A stretch of 64,000 nucleotides of DNA, taken from Spisula solida. Lineage: Eukaryota; Mollusca; Bivalvia; Venerida; Mactridae. The notes below the pieces were generated by a model. That model saw only the letters and a program-made list of their open reading frames with translations, ran no database searches and was not told the origin of the DNA. Positions 49,386-60,110 of this stretch are shown piece by piece (the stretch's first letter is position 1; each line of letters begins with the position of its first letter). The stretch lies in assembly GCA_947247005.1 (NCBI GenBank), contig OX365948.1:14125455-14189454 (forward strand). The letters are read 5' to 3'. A program made the position numbers and the translations under genes.

Positions 49386-51560
49386 TTGTTATTAATTTAC
49401 AAAATGTGTAATTCGTCTTCCGGAGGAAATACATGTTCTACATATATATACACGACATACTAGTTCATTCAGCTTTTCAATAGCTTTTCAAATGTTATTT
49501 ATGTTTTTTGCTCGGCTGGTTAAGCTGAGTGCTGCCTTCCCTGTCTGACTTAATATTAGTTCTGGATACCATAACTAAATGGTCTTTTATTTACACTGAC
49601 GTGTCGGCCTTTTAGTTATGGAATTACCCTCTTCAATAATCAACTGTTTAAGCTTAACGCATAAAATGCATGTTCATTGTTCAAAAATCGCCCAAAAACT
49701 ATAATTTACGTATAAATGTAATATTTTTCAAGTGTTTTGTCTTAAAACAGTCAATGTAACACCTACTGATAATCATATATTGCTTAAAGTTTATTTACTT
49801 CCGCGTTTGATCAGCTTCCGCGGCCATTTTGAATAATTAATTTATCGCAGGTGCGTGCGAGAGCCGTTTTCGAAAAATCCGTTATTTCATGAAACATGGT
49901 CGAAAACGTCTTAAAATTAAATAAAACCTTTAGATATACCTTTACATAAGAAACAAACACGTTATTTTTGCTATAAATCATGTAACTCCCATTTACACAA
50001 ATAAATATTGCAATTTACGCAGCCGACAATCAAAACATTGATCACGTGGTTTGTTTCGGAACACTTTTGTTATAATCCCATTCAAATAAATGGCGATCGT
50101 AAACGAAAACATTGAAATTGGACAGGTTTGAAACAATCGACGGAATTGATGGTATTTCTTGCGAAACTGTTTGTTTTTTGGGATATACTTATAGAATATG
50201 GTCCAATTGATAGGGTATCAATGATTATTTTGTTGAAAACGTGCATTTTGTCATAAAACGAACGCGACTCAATCTCAGTCGTGGACCTGTTGACTTTCAA
50301 AGAACAAACGGCTTTGACGATGAAATGAAATGAATGATCATCGTCAAAGACCTTGGACTAACTTAATATTATCTTAATGAACTGGCCCGCTTCTGTTTCT
50401 TTGTGATTAACTTAAATTAAGTATGTGACCTGTTTTGCTGCTTGCGTTTGCATATAAGTTACAGCAGTGTACGTGTCAGCTTGATAGACGAAGTGGTTGA
50501 TATTACCACAATAACAACGAAAGTTCTTAAAACGACAAATAAACGAAATATTGTTTTCTTAAATATTGAACTAGCGTGATAAACAAATCGACGTACAAAT
50601 TATATTTAATGAGACTGTGCATCAAACCATTCAGGCAAGTTAATTTACATAAAGAAATACCCTCGTGATATGCATATAGTATCTGAAATTGTATGTAAGA
50701 GAAGTTTTAGGATAATTACGAATGGGCTAACGATAACGAGAGGCATGCGCTCACGATGGAATACATCGTTATAAGAAAGCGATTAACAGTGTTAAATTGG
50801 CGGTACCCATTTTAGAAACACGACATAATATCATACAAATAGTTAAAAATGACTTATGTCCACGGTCCGGCGAGAAAAACATTTTCCGTAAAATCCACCA
50901 GCTCGAAAATACGCTCTGATCCCGCCCCTCGGTCTCGCTGACGGTCGGGTATTCGAGGGTTCTGTTTGTTTCAAACCGCTTGAGCGGTGTGGTATTTGTT
51001 AAATATGATGCATTTCATATGTATGTCGATGAAATAAGGATTATTTGGGATAATTGATCCCTTTACGACGAGAAAACAACGCGACGGTAGCAAAACAGAC
51101 GAGTTTCGATGGGGTTTTCCCGAATGTTAGAAGAAACAACAAGTGCTATGAATATTTCAATGCATCACGATCAAAGGACATTTATTGTATGTCATCATAG
51201 GCCAATTCCAAATCTCATAATTTTAAAATGGTGAAGCAAAATTACCTTGCCTCTCTGAACGATCCACATTCCTTGCATTGCTCCGTCGTATTCGATCTCC
51301 ACGCTCGAAAATACGCTTAGACAGGGTGTGAACGTTGTATCGCGCTGCAGTCGTTACCGCGTGACGACGGCAGAAGTGCTATCAACCGTTGAACCGGGAC
51401 AATAGGTAACCCAAGTGACTTTGGACGATCTGTTTTAGATTTGCCACATACAGATCAAATACTTGCAAGATGAATACATGTATGCGTTGGTGTTGGTGAA
51501 CAGCCAATTTGACAGTTCTACTCCACAGATTTTCTGTGCACTCCAAAAGAATACATCAGG
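49386..51560. other. Intergenic spacer, no gene seen
   Basis: Includes a copy of the 31-kb tandem-repeat piece at ~49,510-49,556. Around 50,880-51,000 and 51,250-51,400 the sequence is less AT-rich with several CG dinucleotides. No ORF, RNA gene or transposon end is recognised. Confidence 0.4.
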
Positions 51561-51628
51561 CTGAATGCCGACTCGACTCGACTCAGCGGCTTCGTTATCT
51601 GCAGCCAGTCGCCCGCAGAGCAGTTCGA

Positions 51629-51643
51629 ACGCCCCCTGGCGCA
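51629..51643 (-). promoter_or_regulatory. CTCF-like motif
   Basis: The minus strand reads TGCGCCAGGGGGCGTT, close to the CTCF core (CCAGGGGGCG-type). It sits in a locally GC-rich patch between the PLP-enzyme gene and the retroelement. A single motif is weak evidence. Confidence 0.25.
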
Positions 51644-51780
51644 AGGTAGAGGTCGTGCATTACAGGACTTTTTCAACGAAAACTACGCTCGGACGACTCG
51701 TAATGAGGACTATAGTTATCACTCTTACACCATGTAGTGTTAAGTACTGTGACAGTGTAGTGATGAAACATCAGCTGTAA

Positions 51781-52065
51781 TTTAGCTGAACAATTTATTT
51801 TGCATCTTGATAGTGAGTTGCTTTTTTATAGTTGTGCATTGTATATATGTGTTGACACTTAAGATTTATTGTTAGCACTTGACGGAATATTATTGAATAA
51901 TTCTTGATGTTTGTATTTTGCGTGCTAGCTTAATGTTTAGTTTAGCGCAATGTGTGTGCCACGTTTGTGTAAGAATATTGATGCATGGAAGCGAATAGAC
52001 ACACCAGATTATGTTCTTAGGTGGATTAATGAAGGTGTAACACTACCATTTTTATTATTATCACA
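51781..52065. other. AT-rich spacer, nothing recognised
   Basis: No ORF or repeat boundary is seen. Confidence 0.4.
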
Positions 52066-52250
52066 TGTACCGTATAGCGGGTTATTTCTGCGGGTAGAAA
52101 AATTTGCGATTTGGGCCTAAAATGTGTAGGTTTTATTTCTGCGGTTTTTATTTCTGCGACCTACCAGAAAATCGGGATTTAATTTCTGCGGATTTTAGAA
52201 ACCGGAAGAAATTTCTGCGAATTGTAAATAGCTACCGTATCTAGCTACTA
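52066..52250. mobile_element. MITE-like repeat with ATTTCTGCG words
   Basis: ACCGTATAGCGGGTTATTTC starts the unit, ATTTCTGCG recurs six times within ~140 bp, and the right end GCTACCGTATCTAGC is near. It resembles the widespread GCGGGT(A/T)ATTT-type invertebrate MITEs; this is by memory, not by search. Confidence 0.5.
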
Positions 52251-53060
52251 CGGCATGATCAACAACATGGTAACACTGCTTGTATGATTTTGATTTAATT
52301 GTTATTTTTATACAGAATTCAGCTTTTTTCATTTTAGGAACATCAGAACATTTTCAGCAGTACATGTACCGGTAAACTTAATCATTGCATTTAACGGCAT
52401 GTTATCCTCAACCCAGTCTATTATCTATCGGGGATAGGGTCCTTTCTCTTAAAATATCTCAATATACTCATACCGGGCATTGCTATATCGTTAATACAAT
52501 TATACACACACTTCATTGTTGCAAATTGAACCAGTTGTCAAACTTACATCAACGTGTGTTGAGGGTCAATACCGATATAACACATACCATTCATTATTTG
52601 TTAAACAAACAAGCAAACAAAGACAGTCGATCACTATACGTGCGAAAAATAGGACAGTAACAAAACACTAGAAAGATATAGATCAAAGGTATAAGTCAGG
52701 TCAAGTCAAATACCTTTTATTCTCTCATTTTATGTTTACATGAAAAAAATGAGGTTAACAGAATGTAAAGACATTATCTAGGCTCATGAATATGGTTTTA
52801 CACGCATGAAAATACAAGTACACAAAAAAACCATTGAGTTAGTTACCAATAAATATAAGTATGTTATTAATATTATAACCAAGTATGGTTATTTGTGGAG
52901 AGTCACATATATAATTTGAAATTATTCACGTTTTCATATGCTTACTGAATTGTCGGGGGTGAATTTTATGGTCCAAATAGTTACGATCCAATGGTCACAG
53001 ATAATCCGTGCGATGATGTGTGAACTATAAAACTATCAACACTTTAGTCCTTATATACAC
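52251..53060. other. AT-rich spacer, no gene seen
   Basis: Short ORFs only, with no family resemblance. The right part may already belong to the retroelement's 3' LTR, whose end could not be placed. Confidence 0.35.
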
Positions 53061-53403
53061 ACCCGTTTACACACCGATCGTTAGAATCAAGAATACAATT
53101 CTTTAATTAAGTCGCTAACTAAGACGTTGAGCAAAACCCAGATTTTAACGCTTGTAAACGTGAATTTTGCCTTGAAACAGAATGTATGCTTCTGTAGTGA
53201 TTTATGCACTTTGATATTGGCCTTAGCAGGTGCGCAAGCGGTCCTCGATGCTGATTGGTTAACCAATCTGGCGCTGATTGAGGCCACGTGACCTGAGCTG
53301 GGTAGGCACTTGCTTACCGTGCCCCAAAGAGACGAGACCAGACCTCGACTAGTAGACTAAACGTACAACTACTACAAAGAACAACGGCAATAACACCAAG
53401 GTA

Positions 53404-53421
53404 CTCCACCCTCCCCCCACC
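53404..53421 (-). promoter_or_regulatory. Polypurine tract before the putative 3' LTR
   Basis: The minus strand reads GGTGGGGGGAGGGTGGAG, 26 bases after the TatD stop codon. A purine run at this place is what primes plus-strand synthesis in LTR retroelements, and it supports counting the TatD ORF as part of the element. LTR start TG could be within the next 20 bases. Confidence 0.6.
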
Positions 53422-53446
53422 AAAACAACAGGTTTATGATCGTACA

Positions 53447-55344
53447 TTATATTTTATACAATCTGCGCGCGTTTGCCGCGGACGTTAGGATTACTCTCTC
53501 CCAAGTTTCACCTCGTATCTTACAGACCGTTCTGGCGGTAGTGCCAATTATACTGGGTGTAGAGTACGAGTGTCCTTTACCCACGAAATAGGGAGCGTCT
53601 GATTCAATTAACAGCCTGTTGGATTCCAGAGACGCTAGGGCCTCTTTTTGTACCCGGTTGAATGATGATACCATTCCGCTGAACCCAAAGTGGACATTTG
53701 GAAAGGTGCTAATCCATAGGTCTCTGGTTCTCACTGTGCCATTGAAACAGTGGAGATGTATGCTCTGCTCTCTCGGGATTACTCCCTTGAGATGATACAG
53801 GAGCTCTAGCATCTCCGTTTTTACACCCCTACTATGGAGGACAAGGACTTTGTCTGGTGTCAAGTAGCTAACCGCGCGGTCAAGTACCATATGTTGTTCA
53901 TCCCAGGTTGCGGGGTCACTTGTGTGTTCAAGACCTACCTCTCCCAATGCACAGACTTCTTGGAAATTTAGACACTTATAAAAACGGTCCCAGTCTTCCT
54001 TGGAGTAATTCTTATGCTTAGGGTGGAGGCCAATGGCTACGCCCACTCCCTGAGCTACGAGGTCAGTTACTTCCTCCTGGGATGGGTACGTCTGAGGATC
54101 GCAGAAGACTGCTATACCCCCCGTGACACATACCTCATCGCCTATCACAGGGTTCACTGCCTCAATCGCTTGTTTGTAGGAAGCGGCATATCCCATTTTA
54201 GTCTATCCAGATGAAAGTGACTATCCACTCCCTGGAGCCGCATGGGCAGAGGAACATTAACAGATGGGAAACCCTCCCGTATCTCTTGTTGAGTACCAGG
54301 ATCAAGGCAACCCATAACCACTAGAAATACTCTCCAGTGTGTTAACAGAGCGGGGGAGTTGATACCATCCAGTCGGAATTGTTCCGGCACTGGCAACCCG
54401 AGTTCCTCGCACAACTGGGTCATGGCTATTTCTAGTCCGTTGCCTAGGATTATACCCTTAGGTATCATGCGCAGGTCATCTATGTAACCGGCTAACATGC
54501 CAATATCTAGGCATCCCATAATCCTTGAGGTACACTTGTAGAGAAGGTTGGCTCTAGTACGAACGAACTCGGGAGTGAGTGCGCACCTTGGGTCTAAGAT
54601 GCCAGGAAGATGTACCCCTAGGGCATGCTCCTTGGAGACATATGCCCTACACCCTGGAATTGGGCATATTCTTACATCAATTTTGGGAGACTGGGCGGCC
54701 CCTGGTCTTGGGACTTTTGGTCGGCCACCCATTTCCTGGCTTTCTTTTGCATTACGGACCACAGAGGATGTACGCTTCCTGCGTCCACCCTTGCTGCGGA
54801 CCGAACCAGTACTGTGGGTACCCGAGCCTGACGGAGTCTGCCTTTCCTGGCTGTTCATCGGTCCAGTACCCTTGTTTGCCACTTTACGGGTTGACCTCGT
54901 GACAGAGCCTGGACCCATACCAGTACTTGGAGCAGTACTTACTACAGAAGTTTCTGAGTTTACTTGATCGCCCGTCTTACTAGACCCATTGGTGTACTTC
55001 CTTTTTTGGCGTCTTTGACCTTGTTTGGCGGGAGGTGGGCCAGCTTTACCTACACTGGGTGTAAGGGTCAGCTGCCTGCGGGGTGAAGACCGAAGGGTAT
55101 ACCTTAGAGTATTCGGTTCAGTCGATTCTTGCACCACCGCACCGGGCTTATCTGGTTGTGGAACACACTGTAAAATGGTTTCACCAACCACTTGGGTACG
55201 TACCACTAGATGAGGTGCAACCTGCTCAGTGGGTTCTTCAACCACCAGACAGGAGGATTTGTCGGCATGATATACGTTGCCATCATCTGACAAGGGGATG
55301 CAGCCTCCTTCTTGCATAGTGCGCCTACAGCCACACCCTCGCAT
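53447..55344 (-). pseudogene. Finger-TatD ORF of the retroelement, split by a one-base frame offset
   Basis: Two overlapping minus-strand frames make one protein. The first (55,344-54,154; 396 codons from its first ATG) has a basic, Ser/Thr/Pro-rich, probably disordered part (residues ~80-220), a C2H2-like finger (C227, C232, H240, H245), a helical region, and near its end the TatD entry motif VDSHFHLDRL (H376, H378). The second (54,196-53,447; 249 codons) continues the TatD barrel: GEVGLE (E86), LHSRG (H121), LHCFNG (H149) and ESDAPYF (D200). So all expected metal ligands (HxH, E, H, H, D) exist but are divided between frames that differ by -1 at about 54,190. TatD enzymes are metal-dependent nucleases; animals have TATDN relatives. 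This could be a decayed copy, a programmed shift, or an overlapping start at the ATG at 54,196. The start of the first frame is uncertain: it probably connects to the upstream ORF by another frame change. Confidence 0.8.
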
Positions 55345-55841
55345 TCCCCCGGAGTATGAACACTCCCCTTAGAGGGTGCGTCCACCTCCATGGACTCCTG
55401 CGTGGGAGCGCTAGATAGGGCTTTATTTCCCTCATCAGCGGTTACCCTTCCAATATTCGGGTTTTGCTTAAGTCTTATGTCCTTTGAGGGACCCCTTGGT
55501 GATACATTTCGGGTAGTCGGACGCGACGTCGCCTTGACGAACATAATGTTCTCGTTTATCCAGGCGAGATCGTGGAATTGTAGCTGTTGGGCCTCGGTGG
55601 CCACTTGCCTAAGCCAGCTACGAGAACTCGGTCCTCGAGACTTAGCCAACCGCACCTGGCTCATTAGGGCTTCGACCTGGCTGTTCGGCGTTGCTGCCTG
55701 TAACATCAGCTGCCGGACCATGTTCCTGCTTGGCAACAGTTTCTTGGCCGCTGAATGGTCTACGATCTCTTGGATTGACAAAGACATACTGAAAAGGACA
55801 TAACAGGTAAGGTCTTGACTGGGTATTAATTCAACGCTCAC
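55206..55841 (-). pseudogene. Retroelement ORF upstream of the finger-TatD frame, function unknown
   Basis: An open frame of ~211 codons whose first codon at 55,841 is GTG; the first ATG is at about 55,787 (MSLSIQEIVDHSAAKK). An acceptor-like CCTTTTCAG directly precedes that ATG and a strong donor-like GAG/GTGAGC lies ~58 bases before it, so a very short intron or a spliced mRNA is possible. The N-terminal part is helical and charged, with no recognised domain. It overlaps the finger-TatD frame for 139 bases. There the protein-like character passes from this frame to the other, which suggests a single long ORF broken by a frameshift near 55,320. Confidence 0.55.
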
Positions 55842-55869
55842 CTCACATTATACCTTTCAAAGTTTTCAT

Positions 55870-56034
55870 TTACGGACTAAGTCCACGCTCGCGGCACCTT
55901 CTGCACCAGTATTTGTCTATTTCTAGTGCATCGGATGCGGTGATGTTAACGCAGGAACCATGGAACCATTCATCACATCCATCGCATTGGATCATGAATC
56001 GGCCCTGCCACGGTTTGCGACAAAAGCAATAGAG
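55870..56034 (-). pseudogene. PHD finger following the integrase
   Basis: The minus strand reads LYCFCRKPWQGRFMIQCDGC and continues EWFHGSC..WCRRC to a TAA at 55,870-55,872. This is a complete C4HC3 zinc ligand set: CxC, CxxC, H, C, CxxC. The frame is -1 relative to the integrase, whose stop at 56,091 lies just before an acidic Asp run that leads into the finger; a single base offset would join them. PHD fingers bind histone H3 tails. Aromatic positions before the first Cys, in KPW and in EWFHG fit the H3K4me3-reader type seen in PHF8/KDM7-like fingers (inference). Integrase-linked chromatin readers are known for other Ty3/gypsy elements, mostly chromodomains. The finger is too short to stand out as an ORF by itself. 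Confidence 0.85.
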
Positions 56035-56090
56035 CTTTCCATCGTCATCATCGTCGTCGCTGTCTTGGGTAGGAGAAGCCAGCCAGGTGG

Positions 56091-57002
56091 TTATCCACTT
56101 TGGTATAACTTCTTCATTCTATCGTGGTTTACCACGAAGATGGATTTGTGCAGCTTTACACGATACAGTGAAGCGGACAGCTTTTTGACTACGACAGCCG
56201 GACCTTTCCAAGGGGGACACAGTTTTTTGCATTTCCCTTTCTTGGCAGCAGTGTCAAGGAGGTAGACTAAGTCATTCTCCTTGTAGGTGCGTTCTACGGT
56301 CCGTACATCGTAGTCCCGCTTCATTCTCTTTAGCGACGACTTGAGGGTGCTCCTCGCTGAATTATGAGCCGCCTGAATGTTTTTCATCAGGGTGGCCACA
56401 TATTCGTCTGCTGTCACGGACTTTGTGGGGATGCCTGGGAACATGAGGTATGCAGGGGTGTTAACCTCTCTCCCCAGCATCAGTTTGTTGGCCGTAAAGC
56501 CCGTTTTTCTGTTCACAGCCCTTCTCATTGCGCCTGCTATTTGGGGAAGGTGTACATCCCATTGGTCTTGGGAATCGGCTATATAACACCTCACAGCATC
56601 CATTAGTGTGCGATTAAACCTCTCCACTTGGCCATTTGCCGATGGACGGTAGGGTGTTGTCCTAGCCTTTTGAATCTCTAGTACTTCACACATTGATGTG
56701 AAGAGCCTTGATTCAAAGTTGCGGCCAGAGGCACACATTCAACCCATTTCGTAAACTGGTCGACCATCATGAGTACGTACTCATTACCCTTAGCCGTCGT
56801 AGGAAGGGGGCCCATAAAGTCCAGATGGACTTTCCATTGGTGCTCCCGCTTGGTACTTTTGCATAGGGTTGAGCCCATACTGGCCAGCCTTTTTGTTTGA
56901 GTTGCATACGGCACATGTTGAAATATAGTTGGCTATATCGTCACCCATGCCTCGCCGGTGATTGAATACAGCCAGGTGGACCTGTGTATCCGTATCAAGC
57001 AA
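56091..57002 (-). pseudogene. Ty3/gypsy-type integrase, internally deleted and frameshifted
   Basis: Three minus-strand pieces. (1) 57,002 to ~56,835: the end of the zinc domain, with CAVC and downstream NSNKK; the His pair is replaced by unrelated sequence. (2) ~56,840-56,720, another frame: HLDFMGPLP with the first catalytic Asp, then MMVDQFTKWVECVP. (3) 56,738-56,091: GRNFESRLF, PYRPSANGQVERFN with the catalytic Glu (residue 39 of this frame), a long C-terminal part and a GPY/F-like WKGP (177-180). Pieces 2 and 3 meet directly at VP/GRNF, so the stretch that normally carries the second catalytic Asp is missing. With the frameshift between 1 and 2, this copy cannot make an active integrase. 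Antisense ORFs on the plus strand are shadows. Confidence 0.9.
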
Positions 57003-57051
57003 CCATCTGTTTTAAGCGTCCAATGTTTTTAAGTGATTGAATACAGCCAGC
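56959..57051. repeat. 75-bp spaced direct repeat at the retroelement break
   Basis: GTGATTGAATACAGCCAG occurs at 56,959-56,976, inside the integrase reading, and again at 57,034-57,051 outside it. The repeat lies exactly where integrase homology ends and marks a rearrangement or duplication at the 5' truncation point. Confidence 0.75.
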
Positions 57052-58279
57052 TTGAACCGTGATCGTGCTACACTCAATGTGTAACTTGATTTACTGATTT
57101 ACATTGCAACAATTAAAAAATATAGTTTAAACTTTTACAAAAATGCATGGATCAATTTATTACAGTGTACTTTCAAGCAAATAGCAAAAGATTATTTATT
57201 TATCACGATAATACATTATGTTTCAATGCTTGCCATTTTTCTACAATACAATTAATAGAATAGAATGTGAATTCAATTTGTGTTTTATTTAATAACAATA
57301 TGTCATTTACTTGTAATCCTAAAAGGCAGATATAGGCAATTTTCAAGAAAAGTGTAAATCTTATACTCTGACAAATGTTGGACTTCTTCATTGTTATTTC
57401 TCACCTGCGCGAATTATAATTAATTAACTACTAGAAGTGACATTCCCCAATGTAGTGTATGTTTATTTTATTATTCAATTCCACATAATTTATATTACTA
57501 CAACAGTCTGGTTTAAACTGAAAAGCCCTCGACCAGTCAAAAGAATCACAATTACATAGATATTGGCAGACAAGGTATACAAAAATGATAAATTTCATTT
57601 ACATCGACATTTATAAGTCATAATGATTTAGTTAGGTTCTTGTTAATTTACTACAAGATAACCATTGATGCAAAGCATCAAAGGGCGCCATTAAAGAAGT
57701 TCTGAAAACTTTAGACATATATGATTGATCTTTGTAAGAAACAGCAGGTGTTGTATTTTTCAAAATATAATGGCAAAAGTGAAATACAAAAAATATATTT
57801 TCATCTTGAATATTAAGGATCTTAGTTTGTACCTTAGTCCTCTTGTACAAGCATGTTTTATAAATATACGCATGCTATTCATTTAATATTATCAAATGGC
57901 AAACAATGCAGATGCACATCATTTACAACTCATTTCAGTGTGATGTGATGTGTAGTAACTTCATAATGCTAATTTCAGTTTATTGGCAATTAGTATAATG
58001 TAATAGTCAAATGGTGTATTGTGTGTAAAGTTTGTATAGCTATATATCCGATAGCAATTCAGTATGTGCAAATTCCATATTTGGTGCATACTATTTCATT
58101 GGTTGTATAAATTTAACAAACAAAGCTGAGTGTAAAGGCATTGCTATCAATTAAAAATTTTCTATGTGATAAGTTAAAAATAACAAGAATAAAATACAAC
58201 AGGTATATGAACTTTGTTTTATTTATAAACAGAAAACTATTAACAATACAAGACATATGTGTTGCATAACCATGACACA
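57052..58279. other. AT-rich spacer, no gene seen
   Basis: Very AT-rich, with short ORFs only. No TIRs, RNA genes or exon candidates are recognised. Confidence 0.45.
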
Positions 58280-58640
58280 TAGAACGTGCCAAATCTGTAT
58301 AGACAACCAAATGTATTTGTTTAGAAGCAACATTATTTAAATCTTTATAGACTCTAGAATCAATTGCTTTCTAGACACTAAATCTATACAGATGTCAAGT
58401 TTATTCATGAGTCTATACGCTTAGATGTATTCAAATACGTATAGCAAGAATCGAGAACAATTGATGTAGAAGATGAGTCTACCAAGACTCAAAAACTCTA
58501 CCGAGGACCAGTGAGTTACCAGCTAATTCAGATCTGTATAGAAACCATTTTAAGTATCTAGATACCTGTAAAAGCAAATGCGTTCAAATCTGTATAGTCA
58601 CATCTCTCCATTGGCAGAACGACTAAAATCTATATCTAAG
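58280..58640. repeat. Degenerate repeat of ATCTGTATAGAC words
   Basis: AAATCTGTATAGAC and variants (AATCTTTATAGACTC, its inverse GAGTCTATACG, ATCTGTATAGAAACC) recur at irregular 40-60 bp intervals on both strands. Confidence 0.55.
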
Positions 58641-58794
58641 ACAAGTTTTAGCTATTGCAAAAATAGTTTCCAGGGCATATCCATTTACCATGAAATGTTT
58701 TAAGATATAGCATTTCAATGTAGACTGCAGGGTCGGTCAAAGTTGTGCATTAAAAAGCTGGATAGCTATAATGTCGCTGATATGCAGTTCGTAC

Positions 58795-58834
58795 GGGTCA
58801 TTCAATTTATATCGCATTGTATATTGAATGACCC
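58795..58834. repeat. Short hairpin
   Basis: GGGTCATTCAATTTATAT pairs with ATATTGAATGACCC around a loop of about 8 nt; outer stem perfect. Confidence 0.85.
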
Positions 58835-58841
58835 TCAATTA

Positions 58842-58915
58842 AACAAATAGTCGGTATCAATTTTTCATTTGTTACTTTGTACGTGGTTTTCAAAATTGGT
58901 ACCGACTATTTTGTT
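58842..58915. repeat. Second hairpin, 7 bp after the first
   Basis: AACAAATAGTCGGTATCAAT and ATTGGTACCGACTATTTTGTT pair with two differences around a ~30-nt loop. Confidence 0.85.
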
Positions 58916-59344
58916 TCATTGAAGAATCTTTTCAGAGAAACCAGTACAATTTGGTAGATACATGTATTTATAGAAACTCTAATATTTACCTCGTCGAACG
59001 CAATTTAAGAGCCGTGCCAAGTAACGGTTTTTCCTGTTCTAAAAATAGACGGTGTACCCAGTGTATTTACTGATATGAAGCCGCTGTTCGTAAGCGATAC
59101 GCTGATTGGTTGTTTATTTGCTGTGGACACTGGGTGTAATGCAGAGCAATGAATTGTGGGGAGTAGGATATGTAAGATTACGTAAGGTCTGTTGGTCAGA
59201 CTGGTACCTTCATGTTAATGAGATATTTGGCCGGGGCGACACAATTAGCTTTATGCAAATAAGTAATTTCGCCGGCCGGATCAGCGAGGTTCGTAAGGGG
59301 AATTTATGTATGTTAATCAAATAAAGTTATATTATATAGTTAAA

Positions 59345-59452
59345 TTGAGGCTCCACGCGGGAAATTATTTATGAACTTCTTACAAATTGAGGCTCAACAC
59401 GGGGAAGTGTTCATAAACTTCATACAAGTTGAGGCTCACCATGGTGGAACTG
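59345..59452. repeat. ~50-bp tandem repeat, 2.5 copies
   Basis: TTGAGGCTCCACGCGGG, TTGAGGCTCAACACGGGG and TTGAGGCTCACCATGGTGG head successive units, with TTCATAAACTTCATACAA-type tails. Confidence 0.75.
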
Positions 59453-59489
59453 TCTTCCAGCTCATTATAACAAAGTCCTCCAATACAGA

Positions 59490-59509
59490 CGCCCCGATCC
59501 ATCGGGGCG
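59490..59509. repeat. GC-rich perfect hairpin
   Basis: CGCCCCGAT-CC-ATCGGGGCG: 9-bp arms with a 2-nt gap, unusual in this AT-rich neighbourhood. Confidence 0.85.
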
Positions 59510-59689
59510 CCAACAATATACACTGGGTAGAATAACTCAAGACTTATTCAATGCAGTTATTCAACAAATGATACATCAATACATACAAGTACATATTAGT
59601 CAATATAAACGGCAATTCAATTGTATTTAAACATATCATTAATAATATATACATGTACATGAATATTGTCCGCAGCTGTTACCATTTTT

Positions 59690-60110
59690 GTGTGGCGTAA
59701 CGCCACACAATGTAATTACCACTTTTCAGCTTACGACCAATTTAACGCATTAGGCCTCGGCAAATAAATAGTTCTATGATTTGAACAATATTACAAGCAT
59801 GCAACACAGGTTACACGTATCATTGGACCTGATTTGTTTACATTACCAACATTTACTTATATTAAGACCAACAATTATATCAGACTTATATTTTTAGAGG
59901 ATATTTATAGCAAATCATTCCGCAACGGACTATATTTTTACTACCAAAGAATGTTCTCACTGGTGGCGGGAATCTAAAATAGTTAAAATCGTATACTGTA
60001 ACGTATGTAAATCACTCCGCCGCTGCACATTGCAGACGATGACCTAATTATGTAGTATACAAACATTGATGCTATATATAGCTGGTGGGGGGAACTGAAA
60101 TAGTTCTACG
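59690..60110. repeat. Segmental duplicate, copy 1 (uninterrupted)
   Basis: It opens with the palindrome GTGTGGCGTAACGCCACAC (59,691-59,709). TACCACTTTTCAGCTTACGA, ATGATTTGAACAATAT and TTCCGCAACGGACTATATTT recur in the copy at 62,235-63,330. It contains ATATTAAGACCAAC (59,869-59,882), the pre-insertion form of the site occupied in copy 2. Confidence 0.85.

Larger units (their letters stand above)
53404..57002 (-). mobile_element. 3' portion of a broken Ty3/gypsy-type retroelement with PHD and TatD modules
   Basis: All coding pieces lie on the minus strand in the order integrase (57,002-56,091), PHD finger (56,034-55,894), a further ORF (55,841-55,206), and a finger-TatD ORF pair (55,344-53,447), followed by a polypurine tract. 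Gag, protease, reverse transcriptase and RNase H are absent: sequence above 57,002 is AT-rich and unrelated, so the copy is 5'-truncated. Frames change between most pieces. GC content and CG frequency are visibly higher than the surroundings. Without the 5' LTR, the 3' LTR cannot be defined by comparison; it would begin just below 53,404 and may run to ~53,080. Confidence 0.8.

Noticed and set aside
51435..51780. Overlapping ORFs on both strands in a locally GC-rich patch as an exon
   Set aside because: No motif or splice-supported continuation is seen, and neither strand is preferred.
54548..55803. Plus-strand ORFs of 62-139 codons opposite the TatD and upstream frames
   Set aside because: Shadows of the minus-strand coding frames, which have the recognised motifs and ordered element structure.
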